Source: Pomphorhynchus laevis
Taxonomy: Eukaryota; Acanthocephala; Palaeacanthocephala; Echinorhynchida; Pomphorhynchidae
Direction of reading: 5' to 3'
DNA: 64,000 bases
Assembly (NCBI GenBank): GCA_012934845.2
Contig: WNNJ02003300.1
Coordinates: 310,001-374,000, forward strand
Below are positions 10,396 through 22,870 of this stretch, in pieces (the first letter of the stretch is position 1; each line of letters starts with the position of its first letter). Both the position numbers and the translations under genes were made by a program. The notes beneath the pieces are model-generated. The model had not been told where the DNA came from and did not search any database. It worked only from the letters and a program-made list of their open reading frames with translations.

Positions 10396-10549
10396 TAGGC
10401 TAGTTTCGCCTATTTTCCAATGCATCACAGTCCAATCATGCTATTTCGTAAATAAGCACTAGTAACGGAGAATTCTCATGCAAATCAATCTTCGATTTAT
10501 CGTTTTCATTGGTGTACTTGATGAATACTGTTATGTTATCAGACTTCAG

Positions 10550-10640
10550 CAACTATTCTTTGACCCAACATAGTAGCGTGGTCAAATGCATGCTAATGAC
10601 GTATTTTCTCTGATGAAACATGGTTATCCGGTATAATATA
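10550..10640 (-). repeat. PLE terminal segment, partial
   Basis: Minus-strand blocks TCATTAGCATGCATTTG and CTATGTTGGGTCAAAG match the PLE terminal segment. The CTGATGACC part is missing. Confidence 0.6.
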
Positions 10641-10869
10641 TTATAATAATACAAAATGAAACAATATCAAATAGTACGGAATGATACCGAAACAAAAAGT
10701 ATGTTTTGTATCTGTTTTCGATGATACTAGCAGGATCTAGCGAAATATAAAAATTTATATTTTATACTATAAATAAATTAAAAGTAATGCTTAATAAAAT
10801 TTAAATAATTAAATAAAAATGATAAAAATGATTAATAATTTTAATGTTATTCTGCAAAGTTATTTATAA

Positions 10870-13800
10870 ATGCCCACTGCAGCCTCTTGACTTGGGGCAA
10901 AAGTTACAGGAATTAAATAAATTGAAAGCAAAATATTTAAAATATTAATTACGACTGCTGGTGAGATTTTACTTGTAGATCGTTGACTTTGACTTAAAGG
11001 CGTTTTTATAGCATCAGGCTGCGTGTAAATGATAATTGATTATTGTTGAATCTCCAGATATTGAATCGATTTTACGAAGAGGAATTGTTGAAAGAATTGG
11101 ACAAGAGAATACATGAGAGATAGGTGGATATTGTAGATTACAAAATTTGCAACGACAACATACTGAACGTTCATAACATGGAATGTGGATAGTACACAGC
11201 TTGTCATGATAACCGTGAAGGTATGCGTGAAAGATAATAGGTCTTTGGTGGCTTGAGGTTTTTTCCAAAGAGGTTGTAGTAGAGTGGATGATGTGGGTAC
11301 TTTTGGGATCGACGGCATTGATCTTTTCTGTGAACTCCTGAAAGTGCTGTTGGAAGTCCGGTGATTTTGATAATCAAATACGTTGTTGGTAGTCTATTGA
11401 TAGCGGTCGGATAAACGTTAGAACATAAAATGGAGTAGAGTGAAATTTTGGTGACAAGCCGAGTTTCTTTTTGACGAAGAGCCATTTACAGGAGTAAAAT
11501 TGTTTGAAATTGTAAATCGTAAGGTCAGCCAGATGGCGTGAAGCGCATAAGTAATCATGGGTTCTAGCATCACTTTAAAGAAATGGATTATATCTTGTAT
11601 GACCAAGCAGAGGTTACATGAACGCCAAGATATTTATAGGAGTTTACGAATTCTATGGGCTTATAATTTATATTTTAATATAAATTAAAATATAATTATA
11701 ATTATACTAATTATAATTATAATTAGTATAATTAAATATTATTATATAATTATAATTAGTATAATTATTTTAAATTTAATTATATTAATTATATTTTAAT
11801 ATAATTAAAATATAATTATACTTCTTCGTCGAGAAGCAAATGACGATTGACGTTGTCAAAGGCTTTGGTAAAATCTACGAATACGGCGTAGGAGTGGCGG
11901 CAGGTTGACATCATGGCGAATATTGTGTCACGAGCATCGGAAAGTGCTGACAAAGTCGAGCGATTACGGCAAAATCCATGTTGTTCAGGTGGGAGTAGTT
12001 TGTCTGAGAAGTTGTAAAGACGACGTGTGATCATGGATGCAAAGAATTTATAACCACGATTTAGGATAGCGATACTGCGATAAGCGTTTGGATCCGATGA
12101 ATCACCTGCGTTTTTATAAAGTAACTTGATGAGTGATTAATTCAACGACGATGGGAAAGCGCATCTGAATAATATTTTGTTGAAAAGTTCAGTTTAATAT
12201 TGACCTAACATTTTAACTGTAGCCTTGGTATGTTTGATCGCCAGACCGTCTTTACCAGTAGCTTTATGATTCTTTATATTGTGCAGACATCTTTCAAGTT
12301 CCATGGTAGTAAATGGTTGGTTTAGCATGTTTGCTTGTGCGACGGAAATGACATATTGTGGAAGTTCATGCAAAATAAAGTAAGGATTATTACAACGATA
12401 TGTTGAATGTGAGTCGATGAACCGTATAACAAATCAAAGTGAGATTCCCACACATCAATTGAAAAGTTGGAAATCACTGACACATTTCGTGACGAGGTCA
12501 ATTTCCATTGAAACTATTCCGCGTTTTCCAGCTCAGTCATCTCAACTAGTTTCTTGTCTTGTAGATTTATGTTTTACTAGATCACAAATTACTCGTTTAT
12601 GTAAACTTGTGTAATTCCCACTTATGTAAACTTGATGTGCGGTGGGATCATGTTTGGCGCAAGAATATATTTGTCTTAAAATAAATCGCAAATGAGCAAC
12701 GGGCGGATGTCGTATGGCTGAAGATAGCTTATTTCTGTCGTTGATACGGGGTACAAGCAGAAGTCAATGTATTGCAAATGCTTACATAGCTATCCGATAG
12801 GTCATCAATGCCTAGTAAATGTTTTGCAATAGCGACTAGAAAAGTATTCTGCTTAGTGATGTCGATGCGCCGACTGAATTTTGGGAGATTTAGTTTTTCA
12901 GTGTGTGAGATAGGAATTCGAGGAGATACGGCAATTTTGGCGATTACTAGCTTATGCTTTCGAATAAACGACCACGAACTTTCAACGTCTACCGTCACTT
13001 GTGTGGTAGTGGATGCAAATACAAGGTCGATGATGCTGGATCCGTTGTAGCAGTAGTGAGTTGCATCTGACGGAGACGATTGAAGGGTTAATTTAAAATT
13101 ATGAAGGAAGCTGGAGATGAGCTGCAAGTTACTATTAAGAGGACTAGTGTAATTGGTGTTAAAATCATTCGCAATTATAATGGGGCGATCAAAACTAATC
13201 TGTGCAAATAGGGTAGAGAGTTCGTCAATCATTTCTGATGCTGTTGAAAGTGGAGCAAAGTAGCATCCTACGAAAGTGCACATGTATGTTTCAACAACAT
13301 TCGGCGAAACCTACGAATAGTAAATATTTGATGCCTTCTGCATTGTAGTTAAGAATTTTCAGAGTAGTATTTAATACTGGAGAATATTGATTGCATGTTA
13401 TCAGGGGGTTATCGATGTTATACGGAGAATTTGTCAATTTAGAATTAGAACAACGTTAAGTAGAAGGTAAGATATTTTGACTTTTTTCTAAGTTCGTGAT
13501 AGAAAATTGGTAGTCATATTGTTGATGATCTTCCTGGGCCAGCAGTAAGAGGTACGACACGACAATGTTTGATAACGTACGTTTTCGACGGGTCGTTTGC
13601 TTGGGTAGTTCGGCGGAGTTCACAAAGTTTAAATGTTCGTGCTCGATCGTCTTTGGAGAGGCCGGAATTAACATAAACAGACTGCCGAGAGACATTTGTT
13701 CTCAGTCGCTGCGCCGCTTGATAACTTTTTGTACTAGTTCTGAAGTTAGTGTGATGCGTTTATAGGGAGGAGATATTTCATTTTATGCAACAAGACGACG

Positions 13801-14650
13801 AAATTTGCCTTTGTGAATTTCATCGACACTGAGATCTAATTCGACAAGTAAGTTTGGAATTTCTGATTCATCATTTCTAGAAGGAAGGGCCCTTACTATC
13901 ACATTTCGTGACCTCTAAGAATCTTCCTTTACAGATTTTAAGAGTTCAACATTGACAGTGTTAGAATCTGATGAATTGGGTGAAGATTGAAGTGATCGAA
14001 TGTGTCGATGGCGTACTAAAGAAGGAACAGCGGATTCGGGGATCTGAAACAATGATCTTAGTGCGACGTTATTGATTTAAGCTTCTGTTATTGTTGGATA
14101 ATCTTGCATTTGAGACTATAGTGATTGAATGTCGGTTGAAGTTAACATAATTCAAGGGAAGAAGATTTACTTTGTATTTTAACATCAAGACATACTAGTT
14201 TATCTTCTATTGGTGTATTTGGGTTCGTAAATTGGAAAGTTTAATAACATTTTGATCAATGATATTTGAGGAACAAAAGCAACAATACATTTTTGCTGAA
14301 GGAAGGCGGTAGGGATGCGTAGCGGTAGCCATATAGGCACGTAAGTTGGACAATTGGTTGTAGAACATTACAGTTCGTGTAATGATCCATTTTTACATGT
14401 ACCATCATGACTATTTAATTTTTGTATAGACATTGATGGAAGTTGATATGTAGAAGAATGCTGAGAAATTTGGTTGTTTAGCGAATATTGATACAACGAT
14501 GAAATAAAGGCGCATTGGGATTTAGAGCGGTTTGAGCAGCCTGATGCTAAACAGTCAATGCACGAACGTTCAATTCGACAGCACTGGCAGCTCTTACACA
14601 CGGCAGATGGACCATAGCAAGCACAGCATCGCCTCTCTGTCTTTTTCGAT
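10870..14650 (-). mobile_element. Old AP-endonuclease LINE, heavily decayed
   Basis: Minus-strand order is that of a complete non-LTR element. A Cys-rich ORF1-like start is near 14.37-14.63 kb (CKSCQCCRIERSCIDC). The exonuclease-endonuclease-phosphatase domain is at 12729-13283 (ANDFNTNYTSP in place of GDFN, then IDLVFAS and the region of the SDH motif). RT motifs lie at 11816-12034 (LPPEQHGFCRNRSTLSAL, then motif A as AVFVDFTKAFDNVNR). A C-terminal C/H-rich finger is at 11.01-11.27 kb (CCRCKFC, ISHVFSCP). The frame is broken many times, and an AT-rich stretch near 11650-11815 lies inside the RT. The clade is uncertain: an APE-bearing R1-, CR1- or Jockey-like element. Confidence 0.8.
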
Positions 14651-14989
14651 AGTACTGATATTTATTGACGATTATCTCATAGTTGGATTTACTCAGCTCC
14701 TCGTTTATAAAGGACAATGTCGGTTTCCTTGTTATTGTAAGGATCTTGCGGTTTCAACGGTTTTATTGTTACGGCCGATTTTCAGTAGGAATTCGCTTGT
14801 AAGTATTAGTAACCAAGAAACTTTTTACCAGCTGAACGCTTGCGCGTTTAGGCTCTTAAATATTTTTGTTCTCCGTAAATTTTTTGTTCTCTAATGTTAT
14901 TAAAATAATAAAAAATTAGTAAATAAAAAAATAATAAAAATAATATATAATTTATATGAAATAAAAATTTTAAAATTTTCGTTAAAATA

Positions 14990-15115
14990 AAAAATGGAAA
15001 TTTAAAATAAAATGCAATTTTTATGAATTGAATAATAAATAACAGACAATGAATAAGAATAAGGATTAGAGGTCATAATGAGGAGCTGCTATGCTAGCAG
15101 GTTTCGGCGACATTT
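14990..15115 (-). repeat. PLE terminal segment, partial
   Basis: Minus-strand CGAAACCTGCTAGCATAGCAG, CCTCATTATGACCTCTAATC and the tail GTCTGTTATTTATT match the family end. The outer part is replaced by unrelated sequence after 15115. Confidence 0.6.
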
Positions 15116-15808
15116 TCGAAAGGCTGACACAACTAGGCAAGAAAAAAATTATAAAAAACGAAAGACCTTTATTATACATTTAAAAAACATCTTTCATTTT
15201 TTGCAGCATAGTGTAGGTAAAGTTTGAAATTAAAATTAAATTTTGTTCAAAACAATTAAAATTTGAATATTTTTCAAGTAAGTGTTCGGATTAGTTAAAG
15301 ATGATCACACAATGATAGCACATTATGTATCTACACCACATATAAGTTTTAGCTCGATACGACGTATATTACGCTTCAGAGAAAATGTTCAATTTTTTGA
15401 ACTTAAAAATATTTTTTCCAAAAAAAATCGATATGATAACCCATACTTTTTTCATCTCACAACATCGACCATCTATCATTTAACATTTACACAAAAACTT
15501 ATGAATTGATTTATTCAGTATGTTGAAAAAATTTAAATTTTAATTTTTTAAATTAAAACAAAAATAATTAAAATTTTACCATTGCCCTTCTTAGTAGTTT
15601 GTTACTGCAATATTATAATACGATTACAAATCATATATCTACATTATTTTCAAGTTTGAGATTGATTTAACATGTATTACGTTGTAAAACAAAATTTTAT
15701 TTTTGAAACTTTAAAATACTTTTTAAGCTCTTTGGTATGATATCCTATCATCATGTTTTACTTATTATTTCCAACTTACAACAAATCAACGTATACACAA
15801 AAAAATTG
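15116..15808. other. AT-rich non-coding DNA
   Basis: Nothing recognisable. A 75-codon open stretch (15282-15509) has no domain and reads through A+T-rich tracts. Confidence 0.4.
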
Positions 15809-15876
15809 GCATCATTACTTTATTATCTTGAATAAAAATAAATTTATTTTTATGCAAGATAATAAAGTAATGATGC
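15809..15876. repeat. Foldback hairpin
   Basis: GCATCATTACTTTATTATCTTG at the left and its inverse complement at the right (to 15876) enclose about 24 bases. It lies next to a PLE terminal segment, like other foldbacks in the window. Confidence 0.85.
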
Positions 15877-15899
15877 AAATAAAAAATAATTAAAAATTT

Positions 15900-16090
15900 A
15901 AGATTTAAATATAAAATAAAAGTCAATTATTACGAATTGATTAATAAATAACAGACGTTGTATCATGATAAGAATTAGAGGTCATCAGGATGAACTGCTA
16001 TGATATCATGTTTCGATCCCTATTTCTCGACCCAATATGGCAGCGGGGCTAAATACGTGCTAATGACGTTTTTATTATCATATTATTTAT
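15900..16090 (-). repeat. PLE terminal segment, near-complete solo copy
   Basis: On the minus strand this copy has all blocks of the family end: TCATTAGCACGTATTTAGCC, GCTGCCATATTGGGTCGAG, ATCGAAACATGATATCATAG, CATCCTGATGACCTCTAATT, GATACAACGTCTGTTATTTA and the AATTGACTTTTATTTT-type tail. Confidence 0.7.
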
Positions 16091-16288
16091 CATTTATTAA
16101 ATATTGTATTAAATTGTATTTTAGGAAATCAAAAACATTCCGTTTAAACATAATAGCCACAAGTTCAGCTGGTAAAATATAATAGTAACAAGTATTCAAA
16201 GCATGTTGTAATTTTGTCTACTTATATATTTAGTTTTGTATTAATAGAATATAATGATGTTTCATGATGTGAATAAATTTAATTTTAG

Positions 16289-16360
16289 AGCTGGGAAAGT
16301 GAGGATACTAGTGAAGAAACAGTGAAGTCCGATTCCACGATAGAAAGGGACAACTCATAG
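16289..16360 (+). CDS. Candidate terminal exon, acidic C-terminus
   Basis: After an acceptor (TTTAATTTTAG), 23 codons read SWESEDTSEETVKSDSTIER and then end in TAG. The acidic/Ser/Thr composition is similar to the candidate exon at 2643-2757, which suggests one plus-strand gene with long introns. The alternative phase gives a basic peptide that stops after 12 codons. No homology recognised. Confidence 0.35.
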   Translation, partial: SWESEDTSEETVKSDSTIERDNS

Positions 16361-18190
16361 GGTAATTAAGTTAATAGGATTATAATTTATTACAGATAAT
16401 AGGATTATAATTTATTACAAAGCTTATAAAATTATAACCAAAGTCAATATTTAGATTTCAGATATTTGCTTTCTTCTTACATGGAACAATTATTCAATTT
16501 TAAAATTATACTTTGATTAAACAGAGTTTAATGAAAGTTCTGCCATTGTGAGTAACACCAGAATGGTAGATAAGAAAGTTGAAAATGGTGGATAAGTAAT
16601 GTTCAAAAGTAAGTCGATATTCAATTAAGGCCAAAATGTTCAATAGATCAAAATTTTAATTATATATTAAATTATACATCAATATTATATTCTCTTAATG
16701 ACCGAAACTATTATCTAAAACGCTGAAATCATTTACAGTTTAATTACAAAGCAAATTTCAAAGTAAATATTTTATAAATCTTTAATATACTCCCTGCAAA
16801 AATTAATTTTAATATATTAATGGGATTCTGTTTATTTTTGAAACACCTGTTTAAAAAGTCTTTTACAATATTTTTCATTCTTTCACAATCTTTTATAGAT
16901 ATTTAATTCAAATCTTATACTGAAAATAAAACTGAATTTTAATGTTTAAACTTAATCAATAATTTATATTAATATATAAATTAAAATATTATATTATATT
17001 AATTTATATTATTTATAATAAAGTTCTGGCAATATGAGCAGCCCTACATTTCAAAAGTTTTATTTTATCTATTCTCGCTAAGGTAAATTTCTATATTATA
17101 AGAAATATAAATAAAAATAACTAAAATGCTTGAAAATTAGCAGAAAAATAATATCGTATCATTGTGTTATTATTTATAATAAGAATAAATAGTTTCTGTA
17201 TTTTCGTATTGGTTGACAAAAGTTATAGTACAGGGATAGCAAAGTCCACAGGTCAATGATAACTTGTCAGTAGAGCAAATCAGATCGGATAACTGAGTCC
17301 GCGTATTTTATACGATATATGAATTAAAAATAGAGATAAATAATAAATAATGCCAAGCGACCAGACGTATTTTATACGATATATGAATTAAAAATAGAGA
17401 TAAATAAAGATAAATAATAAATAATTATTAACGGTAACTTTTTACTCGTTTTGCATATAAGCGTAAATTGAGAGCAAATCAGATCAGCTAACTGAGTCTA
17501 CGTATATTACTATATGTAAATAAAGATAAATAATAAATAATTATATAATATTTTAGTCAATTTATATTTATATAATGACAGGATTTATGATAAAAATTTA
17601 AAATAAAAATCAATTTTAATTCAATTTTAATTTCAAATCTTATATAAACTTAAATTGCAATGTTTAATCATTAATTTATATAAAAATAAAAATAAAGATT
17701 TTTGAACAAATGTTTGCATCTAATTTATGCTTAGAGTTTGGCGACGATTAATTTAAAATAGTACAAAGTTAAATGAAAAGGAAATGAAAGGAGAGCGTTC
17801 AATACAGTCGGTTTCCGATGTTGCTGAAATCGATACTTCATAAGAAACGATAATTTTTTTCACATGGTTCCCGCTTAGTAGCAAACACAAAGACAGTTTT
17901 AAACGGCAAGATTAATATGGCAATCCTGCAATTTACCGATTCATTCAACTGTAACTAATTATAGTTCTTCCTCAAAAATTAACCGATAAAACTGACGTGT
18001 TATTCTAAAATAAAGACATTTTCTATTTATGATATATCAGATTTTGATCCAGTTCCAGTTATTCTTTACCAATAATGGATCATTATCAATTATTTAAAAT
18101 TAAATAATATTTATGACGTATATTATAACATATTATTAATATTATATATTTTGACATTATATTAAAAAAATTAATTAACCTTATATTTTA
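16361..18190. other. AT-rich non-coding DNA with short repeats
   Basis: Near 17275-17520 a module (ACTGAGTCCGCGTATTTTAT / ACTGAGTCTACGTATATTA, with ACGATATATGAATTAAAAAT duplicated) occurs two to three times. The same AACTGAGTCTACG word recurs at 49.32 and 54.07 kb and inverted at 37.44 and 37.89 kb. A scrap of the foldback family (TTTTGATCCAGTTCCAGTTA) lies at 18043-18062. No gene seen. Confidence 0.5.
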
Positions 18191-19880
18191 ATAAAAATAT
18201 AAGGAATAAAAATATAGAAACAATTATTACAAGTCACTGTTCTATAATGGATAAAAAGGGTATAAAGATTGAATCAGATAATAAAACTATACCTATATTA
18301 TATTGGAATCCTAAATTACATAAAAATCAAATAAAACCTAGGTTCTATTGGATAACCTAGGTCCTTATAGTAATTAAAGCACACTTCAAAAAATAGTATA
18401 AGGTAATCGAAATTTATGATATACTTATGAAAGAGGTTAATTCTAATGATTTAAATGTAAATCCAACATATGAACGTAGTGAGTTGAGTTTAGAAACAAT
18501 TATTACAATTCACTGTTCTATAATGGATAAAAAGGGTATAAAGGTTGAATTAGATAATAAAACTATACCTATATTATACTGGAATCCAAAATTACATAAA
18601 AATCCAAAAAACCTAGGTTCATATGTAGTGCGTTTAAATGTACATTAAAACCACTTTCTGTCTATATGAATAAAATACTTAAAGTAATTAAAGCACACTT
18701 TAAAAAATATTGCAAGGTAATCGAAATTAATACTGGTATAAAACACTATTTCAGTATTAATTCTACAAAAGAATTTTTAGAACAGACAAAAGGAATAAAT
18801 TTTCAAAATATAAATACATACGATTTTAGTACGCTTTATACAAATCTAGATTTAGTAGATATTAAAGAAGCGTTAGTAAAATTAATTAACCTTATATTCG
18901 GAAAAAGATATACATATATATGTTATAATAAGTATAACGCCTATCTAACAAAAATTAAACCATCAAGTAAATAAAATATATGGATAAAATTGAATTAATT
19001 GAATCCTTAAATATTTTGATAAATCAAAATTATTTAAAAGTAGGGATATCTATATTTAGACAAGTAAAATGTGTTCCAATGGGTGGTAATAGTAGCCCAA
19101 ATATAGCTGACTTGTTTTTAAGCTTTATAGAATATGAATTTGTTCATGACTGTGTAAAAACTAAATCTAAACAATATAAATATATGAAATATATGTTTCA
19201 ATACATTGATGATATATGTGTATTTAATTCTAATAATTTTTATTCAATAAGTGAACAAATTTATCCAGAAAGCCTTATTCTTAACAAAACTAATAGTAAT
19301 GATAAAGAAGGTGTATATCTAGATATGAACATTAAATTAACATTAACTAAAACTACTATTAATTTATATCGTAAAGATGACATATTTAAATTTACAAGAA
19401 ACATATTTTTGCATGAGAATTCATGCATACCATATAATATAAAATATAATACATTAAATAATAAAATTTTAAGAATTGCAACAATTTGTAATGATACTGG
19501 CTTTCTTCAAAATCATTTAAATAATTTAATAGATACTTATTTTAATCTAGGTTACTATAAAAATAACATCAAGCAGAAAATAGTAAAATATATAAATCAA
19601 CACAATAATATAAAGAATAAATTTAAACTCTTAAGAGGCAAATTTTTATGGATGGATAATAAATAATATACTTTGCATTATAATAAGATACTAGATAGTT
19701 ATTTCAGAGGAAATACATCATTAGCATGTATTTGGCCCCGCTGCTATGTTGGGTAGAGGAGTTAGGGCCGAAACCTGATAGCATAGCAGTTCCTCCTGAT
19801 GACCTCTAATTCTTATTCTGATACAACGTCTGTTATTTATTAGTCAATTCATAAAAATGACGTTTATTTTAAATTTTAAT
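18191..19880 (+). mobile_element. Penelope-like element, best RT copy
   Basis: This is the fullest PLE in the window. The order is: a partial duplicate of the fingers region (about 18205-18420); the fingers with PILYWNPKLHKNP (18427-18648); motif A, YDFSTLYTNL (18666-18974); motif B, VPMGGNSSPNIADLF (residues 32-46 of the 19.0-kb frame); and motif C, YIDD (residues 75-78). The PLE C-terminal block is ILRIATICNDTGFLQNHLN and IKQKIVKYINQHN. The RT ends at 19666 with no GIY-YIG endonuclease after it. The structured terminal segment follows (19667-19880). The coding is broken but young-looking relative to the other copies. PLE RTs are telomerase-related; endonuclease-lacking types are known in other animals. 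Confidence 0.9.
19667..19880 (+). repeat. PLE 3' terminal segment, structured RNA candidate
   Basis: Pairings visible by eye: ATCAGAGG-type (here TTTCAGAGG) with CCTCCTGAT, AAATAC with GTATTT, GGCCC with GGGCC, GCTGCTATG with CATAGCAG, and GAATTAG-type with CTAATTC. The GCTGCTATG/CATAGCAG and GGCCC/GGGCC pairs interleave, so a pseudoknot is implied. The boxes CGAAAC and CTGATGA, typical of hammerheads, are both present. At least ten solo or partial copies occur in the window (about 3.85, 8.2, 10.6, 15.05, 16.0, 24.95, 30.0, 37.1, 46.3, 46.5 and 54.5 kb). Confidence 0.6.
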
Positions 19881-20157
19881 TTTTTATTTTAACTTGATAT
19901 AAATTATATAAAATCTTATAATTATTTATTATTTGTAATTATTTCTTATGTAATTATTTAATTTTGATTAATAATTATTATTTAAAAATAATAATTATTA
20001 ATTATATTATTCTATTATTCTATTATCTATTATTTGCTCTATTTATTTAAAGATAATAATAGTTCTTATTATTAAAATAACTAAATAAAACATTAATAAA
20101 ACATTTTTAAGGTAACTCGCAAATGGCCTAATTTTGTCAGAAAATATATATAAATTT

Positions 20158-21190
20158 TCATTTTTCAACATTTGCCGCAGTCACTCTGGTAAGTCCCTTT
20201 CTGCTTGAAAAGTCGAAATCCGCTGATATTGTAGGCGTGGACGTCGAAGCGCGCAGAACAAATGTTTTCAAGGGACATACTGATATATGTCCTGATCGAA
20301 ACGATCGTCTCATTATATTCAGTTTTTTGCCGTTCAGCAATTTTTAGAGCCAATAATTTGATACATGCTCTTGCACTTTTGCCAGCACCGCCAGTAGTCG
20401 CCCAAATAAAGGGGCAAAACAAGTTGTGCTCTAATGTATGTATCCTCTCTTCATAATTGACACATTTTCTATTTTCGTAAAAAGTGAGTATCATCGGTCG
20501 ACTTTTCGCAGTAAGATGGAGCATGATTGTTGAAAACGACTACATCAAAAATGTACGCTCCATATTCTCAGCGAAGAGTCCATTACTCACTATACCAGCT
20601 CGAGCGTCATCTTGTCTGGTTGTTGTGCTACTATGAAACATGACGTTTTCTCAAACTGGAGTCAGAGTAGGTTCTGCATACACATTCCAACAGGCTGTGT
20701 TCAACTTCTTAACCAAAAATCGCGAGGTTAATTATGACGAATGAAATTGAATATACCTCTTTTGCACGATAGAGCGTGTGTCGTTGTTAAACTCTGACCG
20801 CATTGACACTTTCCGGCAAATTTTTGGGAGTTAAACCGTATCAAACAGATAGAGCATCTCGAAACTCTTGCGTTGACAACTTGCATTCCGAAGAAACCAA
20901 AGCATCTCTTGTTAACCAGTTTGAATCACCTTTCAGAGATGCATATTCCACAGATTTTTGCACTATAGGCTTGATCACTGTCTTGATACTTTCAGCACGA
21001 CTACGATTTTCTTCTTTGTGCTTTTTTCGAATTGCAGACAATAACTGTGTTACTGAGAAGTCGATATCTAAAGCAGGTTTTTCATAAACGGATGATAACA
21101 CCCGTGAAGCCTTGTACTGTCGGATCGATTTCCTTTCAATATTTCGTATCCCAAGTCCTTCAATATTAGTCGGACAACGAACATGCATCT
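20158..21190 (-). mobile_element. LINE 3' half: restriction-like endonuclease region
   Basis: The minus-strand frame at 20841-21188 has GLGIRNIERKSIRQYKASR, then SVEYASLKGDSNWLT and LSTQEFRDALS, blocks that follow the RT in the LINE group whose proteins contain KGASNWLTxLPL. The frame at 20165-20524 has IWATTGGAGKSA and SMSLENICSARFDV, the C-terminal endonuclease segment (usually TTGGMGKE and LSFxLxRSA). It is decayed, with breaks between the frames. The intervening Zn-finger and catalytic part is degraded. Confidence 0.8.
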
Positions 21191-21539
21191 CTATTATTTT
21201 ATAACTATTATTTTATTTAAAAATAATAGTTATAATAATATTATTATATTCATCCTATTAACACGCCGGATTTTGTCAGCCTGTTGCTTAGGGACAGGTT
21301 GAATGGATGCCTCACGATTTTATAAATTGACTTAAGAGGAAGTTATAACAGCAGCAAAGCGAACACGCGGATCTGCGGGTCCATCTGCGATAGACTCTGA
21401 TTATTGAAGACATTTACTTACATCATTTGGTAATAGCTTTTTCCTTCTATCCGACAAGCTATGTGAATTCGCAATTAAGATATCGACTGAATCTATTGGT
21501 CCATCTCTTCTGCTGGCATATACAGTAAGTTGATTGATT

Positions 21540-22870
21540 CTATTAAAAAGATGCGTTGTGTCAGACCAATTGGAATCAATGAGGTAGTTAGGAGAATAGT
21601 TGGTCGTACTTTGCTTTTACCCACCAAATATGATCTGACATTAGTGTGTGGGAGTTTGCAAAAATGCGCGTGACAACGATGTGGTACCGAAATCCCTGTC
21701 CATTCAGTCCGAACAGCGTGTAAAAAGTCAGTTGACAATTGTGTGTTATTGTTAGATGTAAGAAACGCATGTAATTGTGTTAACAGAGAAATGGCTTTAA
21801 CAAAAATGAAATATACATGCCCAGCTTTATCGACGATATTAAATTACACGTATGATCAACCATCAATTCTCACTGTCGATAGCATTTCGATATTGTCTGC
21901 TGAAGTATTTACACAAAAAGCTGGCCATGACTGCTTACGGTGCTGCATCATTACCACTAATTGACAGATTTAGTAAGATTACACCTAGAGCTACCCACTG
22001 CTGGTATGCAGACTATGGAGCGTGTTTTAGAAAAATCGACGACCTCTTAAAACTTTGGAAATGTGTCAAACAGTCGGACCCGTATTATGGATACTTCGTA
22101 AATCCTACAAAATACACGCTTCTGACATACGACATAGAGCTGGCGCTTTGTCTAAAGCGATTTTCAGACGATGCCGTACCTATGTAAAAAAGATGGTGCC
22201 TAATACCTAGGAAGCTTTAATATCATCGAATACGTGAAATCACGAGTTAAAGAAACGGTTGTAGATTGAAAGAAGTCACTTGATCAGCTTCATGAGATTG
22301 CATCAATAAACGCACTCTCGGCCTACATTCTATTGACAAGGGCCTTTCAACACCAAAAGACTTATATATTCAGAACTGGCCAAGCCACAAGCGGTTGGTT
22401 TAAAGGCCTTCGTTCGCGGCTGTTCCAGCACTTATTATCTCATATGTTAGATACCGGACCGATTGGAGACGAATATGGAGAACTGATTACACTTCCGTTC
22501 AAATTTGGTGGACTCGGAATTAATAACCATACCGAAGGAGAAAATATAGATTACGTGAACTCGGTAAGGATGTTTGAGCTTAATGGAAATGGCTGTCACA
22601 ATATGTTCGTCTGAATTATCGACGATATTTGCTGAGCCACATCCGACATTCCAATTTTAGCAGATGAGCTCATATTTTATCAGATCTCATCCAATCCTCG
22701 GAGGGATCTTGCTTCGATTCTTAAAAGCGCAAGTACAACAGGAGCATCGGCATGCCTGAGTCTATTGTATGATCCAGGGGTTAACATTGCTAACTTCGAG
22801 GGAGTATTAAGACGCTGTTGCAGTTCGATATGGCTGGCAACCCAATCCAATGACAAATACATGCTCTTGC
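21540..22870 (+). mobile_element. LINE 5' half: reverse transcriptase
   Basis: Plus-strand translation (several frames) shows VRPIGINEVVRRIVGR and CGSLQKCA, LLDVRNACNCVNRE (motif A), YADY in the place of YADD, YYGYFVNPTKYTLL and LPFKFGGLGINN. These blocks, in this order, define the same LINE group as the endonuclease half. The catalytic YADD is altered and the frame is broken several times, so it is inactive. Confidence 0.8.

Noticed and set aside
18191-19880. Viral or LTR-retroelement reverse transcriptase
   Set aside because: The order and wording of the blocks (KPRFI, YDFSTLYTNL, MGGNSSP, YIDD, ILRIAT) are those of Penelope-like RTs; no capsid, protease, integrase or LTRs are seen.
19667-19880. 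PLE end as a standard linear hammerhead
   Set aside because: GUC, GAGGAA/UUCCUC and CUGAUGA fit one half of a hammerhead, but GAAAC lies inside the would-be stem I loop, so the boxes are not in an order that a single hammerhead allows.
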